Assembly (NCBI GenBank): GCA_040081465.1
Contig: JBEBGL010000002.1
Location: forward strand, 62,001 to 126,000
Reading direction: 5' to 3'
Origin: UBA668 sp040081465
GTDB lineage: Bacteria; Actinomycetota; Acidimicrobiia; Acidimicrobiales; Ilumatobacteraceae
Length of the DNA stretch: 64,000 bases
Shown here: positions 58,977 to 64,000 of the stretch, in pieces
Layout of the letters: every line of letters begins with the position of its first letter
Numbering within the stretch: the stretch's first letter is position 1
Translations under genes and position numbers: made by a program
The notes under the pieces: generated by a model
Told to the model about the DNA's origin: nothing
Database searches by the model: none
What the model saw: only the letters and a program-made list of their open reading frames with translations

Positions 58977-60060
58977 TTCGTTCCTCGAATCCGTGCAGCA
59001 CGTCACACACCAGCATCGCGAACTGTCCGAGGTTGTAGCCGCCTTCTTGAACGAACACGGTCGGCAGTTGCAACTCGCCCAGCATTCTCCCCGCTTCACG
59101 GAATCCTGCGGAAGTGATTTGCAACGGACTGTTCGGATCGTCGGCGGCGGCATCGACCCCGAGCGAAACGACCAGCGCTTCACTACCGTGGGCGCGCACA
59201 GCGGCGACGATTTTCGCGAGCGCTTCCAACCATTGCGCATCACCCGCTCCCGCGGGCATCGGCACGTTGAGCGTTGCACCCGTTCCGATTCCTTCGCCAA
59301 CTTCATCGGCATAACCGACAAAGTGGGGATACCAGCCGGCACCGGGATCGACGTGGACGCTTGCGTACAGAACGTCGTCGCGATCCCAGAAGATCTCCTG
59401 CGTCCCGTTCCCCTGGTGGGCGTCGATGTCGACGATTGCGACGCGCGGTACGCCGCGCCCGCGGAAGCGCTGCGCCGCTGCTGCCGCGTTGTTGAAGTAG
59501 CACGCGCCGCCGAAGTACGCCGGACCGGCGTGATGGCCTGGCGGACGCACAGCGGCATAGGCGGCGGACGCACCGTCGGCCACGAGGTCGGCCGCATGTA
59601 CTGAGGCGTGCACTGCCGCGCACGCAGCGTCGAACGTTCCGGGGCCTAGCAACGTCATCGTGTCTGTCGCGTACAAACCAATCTCCGCGCGGATCGTCGT
59701 GGGCGGACGGTCGCGACGAGCGCGAGCAGTGAACCCCGTCGCTGCAAAGACGTAGGGCACCACCAACGGTTGACCGGGATCTTGCAGGTGCCCGGCGGCG
59801 ACCCATTCCGGATATGCGCGCCGAAGGCAATCGACGAATCGTTCGTCGTGCACCGCCAAGATCGGCTGCAGCCCCAGATCGGGAGCATCGACGATTGGCG
59901 AGCCTGCAGCTGCAAGATGCGCCCGCAATGAATCGCCGCGCTCGGGTTCCTCGTCGCCTGCAAGGTGAACACCGAGCCAATACCCACCGTTGGTCGCGTG
60001 GCCACGATGACGATCAGTCCACACCGTCGGCATCGCAACTGGAATTGACGAAGCGCTCAC
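58969..60060 (-). CDS. Histone deacetylase-family amidohydrolase (acetylpolyamine amidohydrolase-like)
   Basis: A 363-residue zinc amidohydrolase. Active-site features: AAVRPPGHHAGPAYFGGACY with the paired catalytic His, VAIVDIDAHQGNGTQEIF with zinc ligands, and VVSLGVDAAADDPNSPLQIT plus QEGGYNL at the end. Bacterial members deacetylate polyamines or other acylated amines. GTG at 60060 is used; ATG at 60033 is an alternative. It overlaps the S9 peptidase gene, which suggests both act on amide substrates. Divergent from the S58 peptidase gene by 24 bases. Confidence 0.92.
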   Translation of the reverse strand: MSASSIPVAMPTVWTDRHRGHATNGGYWLGVHLAGDEEPERGDSLRAHLAAAGSPIVDAPDLGLQPILAVHDERFVDCLRRAYPEWVAAGHLQDPGQPLVVPYVFAATGFTARARRDRPPTTIRAEIGLYATDTMTLLGPGTFDAACAAVHASVHAADLVADGASAAYAAVRPPGHHAGPAYFGGACYFNNAAAAAQRFRGRGVPRVAIVDIDAHQGNGTQEIFWDRDDVLYASVHVDPGAGWYPHFVGYADEVGEGIGTGATLNVPMPAGAGDAQWLEALAKIVAAVRAHGSEALVVSLGVDAAADDPNSPLQITSAGFREAGRMLGELQLPTVFVQEGGYNLGQFAMLVCDVLHGFEERNG

Positions 60061-60084
60061 GGCGTCGACTCTAGATTGCCGTTC

Positions 60085-61161
60085 ATGAGTTCATCTCCCC
60101 GACCGCCAAAGCCACGACCGCGCGCCCGAGAACTTGGCCTTACATTCGGCGATCGCCCTACCGGACCAAACAACGCGATTACTGATGTGCCCGGGATACG
60201 CGTCGGGCACGTCACGGTGTGGCACGGCGAAGGTGACGAACCAATCGCACGCACCGGTGTGACCGCGATTGTCCTCGATGATGCCGCTGCACTCTTCGCA
60301 CAACCGATGGCCGCGGCGCCGGCCGTGCTAAACGGCGCCGGCGAACTGACAGGCACTATCGCAATGGCTGAGTGGGGTGTAATCGAGTCCCCGATCATGC
60401 TCACCGCCACTTCATCGGTAGGCCGCGTTTACGACGGCACGGTCGACGAGATGTACGCCGCAGGTGCAACCGAGGTAGTGATTCCAGTAGTTGGCGAATG
60501 CGACGACTCGCACCTCGACGAGTTCCGTCGCCGATGGGTGACGGCCGCGCACGCTCGCGAAGCAATCGCCGTAGCCAAGACCGGGCCTGTCGCGGAAGGC
60601 GCTATTGGTGCCGGCAGTGGCATGGTGACGATGGGTTTCAAAGCCGGTATCGGCACGGCCTCGCGCCACATCGTCGACGTCGGAACCGTTGGCGTGCTGC
60701 TTCTGTGCAACTTCGGTAGTCGCAGCGACCTGCGCATAAGTGGGCTGCACATCGGACCAGAACTGGTCGACGCAGCACCTACGACCACGCCACCTGGTGG
60801 GAGTTGCATTGGCATCGTGTGCACCGACATTCCACTCGATGCGCGCCAATTGCGCCGCGTCGCGAATCGCGTCGGCCTTGGTCTGGCGCGCTGCGGTGCC
60901 GTTGCGCATCACGGCAGTGGCGACATCTTTTGCGCCGTAAGCACTACTAACCGAGTGCCTCGGCGTGCGAAGGGACTGACGACTATCGAGTTGCTGGGCG
61001 ATGGCTCAATCGACGCAGTGTTCTCCGCGGTCGTAGATGCGACCGAAGAGGCAGTGTGTAACGCGCTCTTCGTGGCCGACACAGTTGCCGGAGTCGACGG
61101 AACCGTCATCCCCGGCCTTCCGGTAGAACGCGTGCTGCAACTCTTGCAGCCGCGCAGCTGA
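60085..61161 (+). CDS. P1-family (S58/DmpA-like) aminopeptidase
   Basis: A 358-residue DmpA-type enzyme that activates itself by cleavage before a Ser/Thr nucleophile. GPNNAITDVPGIRVGHVTVW is the N-terminal signature, and Ser240 in PPGGSCIGIVCTD is the predicted cleavage and nucleophile site. The alpha chain block TGVTAIVLDD, GAIGAGSGMVTMGFKAGIG and the final ADTVAGVDGTVIPGLPVERV are family-typical. It acts on N-terminal L/D amino acids or beta-peptides. ATG 60085 is chosen over TTG 60076. Divergent from the HDAC-like gene. Confidence 0.92.
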   Translation: MSSSPRPPKPRPRARELGLTFGDRPTGPNNAITDVPGIRVGHVTVWHGEGDEPIARTGVTAIVLDDAAALFAQPMAAAPAVLNGAGELTGTIAMAEWGVIESPIMLTATSSVGRVYDGTVDEMYAAGATEVVIPVVGECDDSHLDEFRRRWVTAAHAREAIAVAKTGPVAEGAIGAGSGMVTMGFKAGIGTASRHIVDVGTVGVLLLCNFGSRSDLRISGLHIGPELVDAAPTTTPPGGSCIGIVCTDIPLDARQLRRVANRVGLGLARCGAVAHHGSGDIFCAVSTTNRVPRRAKGLTTIELLGDGSIDAVFSAVVDATEEAVCNALFVADTVAGVDGTVIPGLPVERVLQLLQPRS

Positions 61162-61163
61162 CC

Positions 61164-62546
61164 TCAGCGTCGCTGGCGGCGATGCCGGTCTGGGCGTTGG
61201 GTTCCCTTCACCGGCGTGTTACCGCGGCGTTTAGCTACCTCGGCGGCAAGTGTTCTACGGGCGCGTGCAGTTAGCGACAGCGGAATCGGTTTGCCCGCGC
61301 GCACCGCTCGCCAACCGAGCAGATATGTCGCTGCCGCGAATGCGCCGATCAGTCCAACTACCAGAAAGCCAATCTCGCCCGGCAGGGTGAAGAACACCGA
61401 CGGCAGGCACCCGATAACCCAAGCCAACTGAAATCGAGTTTCGAACCTGGCGAACGCCCGGCCTTTGTTCGCATCCGGCGCATCGCGTTGCACGATCGAA
61501 TCGAAAGCAAGACGCCCGATCGCCGAGCTGAAGTTGATGACGAACGCGAGCAAGATCGCCGTGCCGAGCCCGCCAGTTGTCGCGGCGCCGACACCCGCAC
61601 CTGCGATGACGGTGAGTGCGATCGTCAGCATCAGGTCTTCGCGAATTGCGCGGCGCAAAGTAGGGGCGAGCAAATTTCCGACCATCGAGCCGACAGTTGA
61701 GGCGCCGGCTGCAAGCCCGAACTGAACTAACCCATACTCCTCGCGCAACCAGAAGAAGAGGTGGAACGTCAGAAATCCGATCGTGGCGCGAATGAGAGCC
61801 ATCGCACCCGTGGCAAGCACGATGCCAGCCGAACGCAACTCGCGCCGCTCTTCCTGTCGGGCCGGCGCCGCGGCGACCACATCGGGCGGCAGACGCCGCG
61901 CCGCCATCGTGCCCATCAGGAAGACGAATGCACCGACGAATAGCGCGGCCATCGCGCTGAGCTTGCCGATGCCGACTAGTGGCCCGATTACGAGCACACC
62001 GACGACACCCGAAATGAGGCTCAGCTTCGAATTCGCCTCCACCAGTTCCGCGTCGCTGTTCACGACACTCGGGACCAGTGCCGACTTCGAGACCGCGTAC
62101 GTCTTTTGCATGACCATCGCGCCGAAGATCAGCGGATACAGCAGCAAATCGTCGACGTGAAACGCCATGATCACGTAGATGAGCGCGCGCGCCACCGACG
62201 TGATCTGCATCACCATTCGCCGGCCGCCGGGTATGCGATCGACTGTCGGCCCGATTGCAGGCGCGACGACAGCGAAGGGTGCAACCGAAACCAACAGGTA
62301 CAACAACACGCGATCGCGTTGTGCGTCGGGGCTGAGGCTGAACAGCACCGATCCTGCTAACGCGCCGTACATGGCAGCGTCGCCAATCGCCATCAGCGCG
62401 TGCGTACGCGCGAGGCGCCGGAACGGTGATTGCGACTGCACCGATTGCTGCGGTGGTCTGGTGCGGCGACCGCCGGTGTCATTGGGATGACGAGGACGCC
62501 TACCGTCGCGGTAGATCGCGTCGGCTCGCACTCGTTCGCTGCTCAC
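61164..62546 (-). CDS. Major facilitator superfamily transporter
   Basis: A 460-residue membrane protein with about 12 hydrophobic segments, for example YLLVSVAPFAVVAPAIG, LSAMAALFVGAFVFLMGTM, FGLAAGASTVGSMVGNLLAP and GFLVVGLIGAFAAATYLLGW. VDRIPGGRRMVM is the loop 2-3 region. N- and C-termini are basic and Arg-rich (RRGNTPVKGTQRPDRHRRQRR). GTG 62546 is chosen; an in-frame ATG further upstream would overlap the response regulator gene. Efflux is likely, but the substrate is unknown. Convergent with the S58 gene. Confidence 0.84.
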   Translation of the reverse strand: MSSERVRADAIYRDGRRPRHPNDTGGRRTRPPQQSVQSQSPFRRLARTHALMAIGDAAMYGALAGSVLFSLSPDAQRDRVLLYLLVSVAPFAVVAPAIGPTVDRIPGGRRMVMQITSVARALIYVIMAFHVDDLLLYPLIFGAMVMQKTYAVSKSALVPSVVNSDAELVEANSKLSLISGVVGVLVIGPLVGIGKLSAMAALFVGAFVFLMGTMAARRLPPDVVAAAPARQEERRELRSAGIVLATGAMALIRATIGFLTFHLFFWLREEYGLVQFGLAAGASTVGSMVGNLLAPTLRRAIREDLMLTIALTVIAGAGVGAATTGGLGTAILLAFVINFSSAIGRLAFDSIVQRDAPDANKGRAFARFETRFQLAWVIGCLPSVFFTLPGEIGFLVVGLIGAFAAATYLLGWRAVRAGKPIPLSLTARARRTLAAEVAKRRGNTPVKGTQRPDRHRRQRR

Positions 62547-62586
62547 AGGCGCATCGTAGGTGGCACCGATGACGTCGGAACGGCGA

Positions 62587-63303
62587 TCAGGCCCGCGGAC
62601 GCTCGTATTTGTAACCCAACCCACGAATCGTCGTGATGCGGGTCGGATTGGCCGGATCTGCCTCGACCTTGCTGCGAAGCCGCTTCACGTGAACATCGAG
62701 TGTCTTGGTGTCGCCCACGTAGTCGGCTCCCCACACTCGGTCGATCAGCAAATCGCGCGACAACACACGTCCGGCGTTGGCCAACAGCAAATGCAATAGC
62801 TCGAACTCCTTGAGTGGCAGCGCAACCTCGAGCCCGTCGACGATGACGCGATGTTCGTCGGAATCCAGGCTGACGTCGCCGACCGTTAGGGCACCTGCCG
62901 ACGTTTCGGCGGGCGCGGCGGTCGCGATTCCGCGACGACGCATCACTGCATGCATGCGAGCGACCAGCTCGCGCATGCGGTACGGCTTCGTGACGTAGTC
63001 GTCGGCGCCGACCTCGAGGCCCACGACGGTGTCGATCTCGGCTCCCTTGGCCGTGACCATGATGATCGGCACTTGGCTGCGCTTGCGCAATTGTCGGCAC
63101 ACATCGAGTCCACTGACCTTTGGCAGCATCACATCGAGCAGCACAACATCAGGCTGCACGCTGTCGAACCGGTCGAGCGCTTCGGCTCCATCGGTGGCTA
63201 CAACCACGCGGAAGCCTTCGCGAGCAAGCCCGATCATCAATGCCTCGACGTAGCTCGATTCATCTTCAACAACCAGAACCGTGTGAGCCATTTCGGCAGC
63301 CAT
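62587..63303 (-). CDS. OmpR/PhoB-type response regulator (RegX3-like)
   Basis: A 238-residue two-component regulator. The receiver domain has EDESSYVEAL with the acidic pocket, phospho-acceptor Asp in DVVLLDVMLPKVSGLD, Thr in MVTAKG and Lys in VTKPYRMRELVARM. The DNA-binding winged helix includes LPLKEFELLHLLLANAGRVL and GDTKTLDVHVKRLRSKVE followed by ITTIRGLGYKYE. It resembles RegX3, which responds to phosphate in other actinobacteria; that link is an inference. GGAG upstream supports ATG 63303. It lies 3 bases after the kinase gene. Confidence 0.94.
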   Translation of the reverse strand: MAAEMAHTVLVVEDESSYVEALMIGLAREGFRVVVATDGAEALDRFDSVQPDVVLLDVMLPKVSGLDVCRQLRKRSQVPIIMVTAKGAEIDTVVGLEVGADDYVTKPYRMRELVARMHAVMRRRGIATAAPAETSAGALTVGDVSLDSDEHRVIVDGLEVALPLKEFELLHLLLANAGRVLSRDLLIDRVWGADYVGDTKTLDVHVKRLRSKVEADPANPTRITTIRGLGYKYERPRA

Positions 63304-63306
63304 TGG

Positions 63307-64000
63307 CTAGCTCCGTTCCATTTGAGGCCTGGCTGCAATGGGAATGCGCAGGGTGAACGTCGAGCCTTCGCCCTCGCGCGACACGACACCGACTTCGCCG
63401 CCGTGATTCGTAGCAACATGGCGGACGATCGCTAGCCCTAAGCCAGTGCCGCCGGTATCTCTACTGCGAGCCCGATCGACGCGATAAAAGCGTTCGAAGA
63501 TTCGATCAAGATCACGCGCCGGAATTCCGATGCCCTGATCACTTACTTGGATTTCGGCGGTCGAATCGACGATGTCGGATGTGATCCGTACTTTGCCGCC
63601 GACATCGCTGTATTTCACGGCGTTGTCAATCAGATTGCTGACTGCTGAGACGAGCTGGAGGCCGTCGGCCTCAATCGATTCTGGCGCTATCGCACCCACA
63701 CACAATTGCACGCCCAACGTTTCGGCCCGCAAGCGATGACGGCCCGCGGCCTCACCAAGTACAGCGGAGAGACTTACTTCCTCGCGAATGCCTCGGCCAT
63801 CGAGTTCTATTCGTGACAGCTCAAGCAGATCGTCGATAGTTCCCGAAGCGCGGTGGGCTTCCTCAATCATTTTCTTCGCCAAGCGCCGATTCACATCGAG
63901 ATCGTCGCTTTCAGCCAAGGCTTCCGCGAGAACGGCGAGCGCACCAACGGGAGTCTTTAGCTCGTGGCTGATGTTCGACACGAAGTCGGTACGAACCGCG
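63307..64000 (-). CDS. Sensor histidine kinase, C-terminal part (SenX3-like; 5' end outside window)
   Basis: The C-terminal 230 residues of a histidine kinase; the frame stays open to the right edge. The H-box is RTDFVSNISHELKTPVGAL with the phospho-acceptor His. The N box is AVSNLIDNAVKYSDVGG, G1 is VSDQGIGIPARD, the F box FERFYRVDRARSRDTGGTG and G2 GTGLGLAIVRHV. These match the SenX3/PhoR kinase family. The sensor region is not visible. A GTG inside the H box should not be taken as a start. Confidence 0.94.
   Translation of the reverse strand, partial: AVRTDFVSNISHELKTPVGALAVLAEALAESDDLDVNRRLAKKMIEEAHRASGTIDDLLELSRIELDGRGIREEVSLSAVLGEAAGRHRLRAETLGVQLCVGAIAPESIEADGLQLVSAVSNLIDNAVKYSDVGGKVRITSDIVDSTAEIQVSDQGIGIPARDLDRIFERFYRVDRARSRDTGGTGLGLAIVRHVATNHGGEVGVVSREGEGSTFTLRIPIAARPQMERS

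Noticed and set aside
62547..62624. Longer start for the MFS gene
   Set aside because: Overlaps the response regulator end and contains no hydrophobic or conserved sequence; GTG 62546 leaves a normal gap.
1..64000. Search by eye for CRISPR arrays, insertion sequences, prophage genes, toxin-antitoxin pairs, riboswitches and rRNA
   Set aside because: No regularly spaced repeats, transposase, integrase, phage structural genes or rRNA were seen; no leader long enough for a typical riboswitch lies upstream of a metabolic gene.

Overview
The window is a gene-dense, high-GC chromosomal segment from an actinobacterium, most likely of the class Acidimicrobiia (Ilumatobacter-like). Four things support this. 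The order metG-tatD-(rpf position)-rsmA-ispE-tRNA-Gln-glmU-prs-rplY-pth-mfd is the classic actinobacterial block. Two actinobacterial mini ribosomal proteins, bL37-like and bS22-like, are encoded. There are two mycothiol-dependent (DinB/maleylpyruvate isomerase-like) proteins and an F420-type FrhB-like protein. Many exported proteins carry Thr/Ser-rich linkers. The lineage is an inference; no rRNA gene is present to prove it. I see no phage, insertion sequence, CRISPR array, integrase or origin.

Layout. 1-7160 is envelope-oriented: two L,D-transpeptidases flank a beta-lactamase-fold lipoprotein, followed on the minus strand by a prolyl oligopeptidase, bL37, a PHP/HhH phosphoesterase and an LPNTG wall-anchored surface protein. 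7249-13835 holds ychF, two small ArsR regulator cassettes with clear palindromic operators (one with SRPBCC, one with a YCII-like partner), a MerR/GyrI regulator, a GNAT and a sulfatase. 13828-19280 holds trmB, an EamA permease, DUF192, rsmI, a HAD phosphatase, a thioesterase and an MBL hydrolase. 19426-34038 is the housekeeping block listed above, with a DPBB-like secreted protein where rpf is usually found, a GlmU lacking the acetyltransferase active site, and a large HEXXH lipoprotein antisense to mfd. 34066-39396 holds a P450, an orphan Cys-motif protein, an adaptive-response pair (Ada-AlkA fusion plus Ogt) and AlaX. 39412-44084 is a deoxynucleoside catabolic locus: deoC with two aldehyde dehydrogenases, one of them lacking the catalytic residues, divergent from deoA. 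44099-49173 holds an FNT channel, an SGNH lipoprotein, an FrhB-like iron-sulfur protein coupled to tryptophan dioxygenase, and an MSOX-like oxidase. 49215-61161 looks like peptide or amide scavenging: a complete Dpp/Opp-type ABC importer with an S9 peptidase, an HDAC-family amidohydrolase, an S58 peptidase and a CocE hydrolase. 61164-64000 holds an MFS protein and a SenX3/RegX3-like two-component pair that runs off the right edge.

The most unusual structural signal is a repeat of about 75 bp present twice (17513-17591 and 35886-35960). Each copy fills a convergent intergenic spacer and has three mutually complementary arms, so two alternative hairpins are possible. Genes are tightly packed with many 4-bp ATGA overlaps. 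No stretch over 300 bases lacks a gene.
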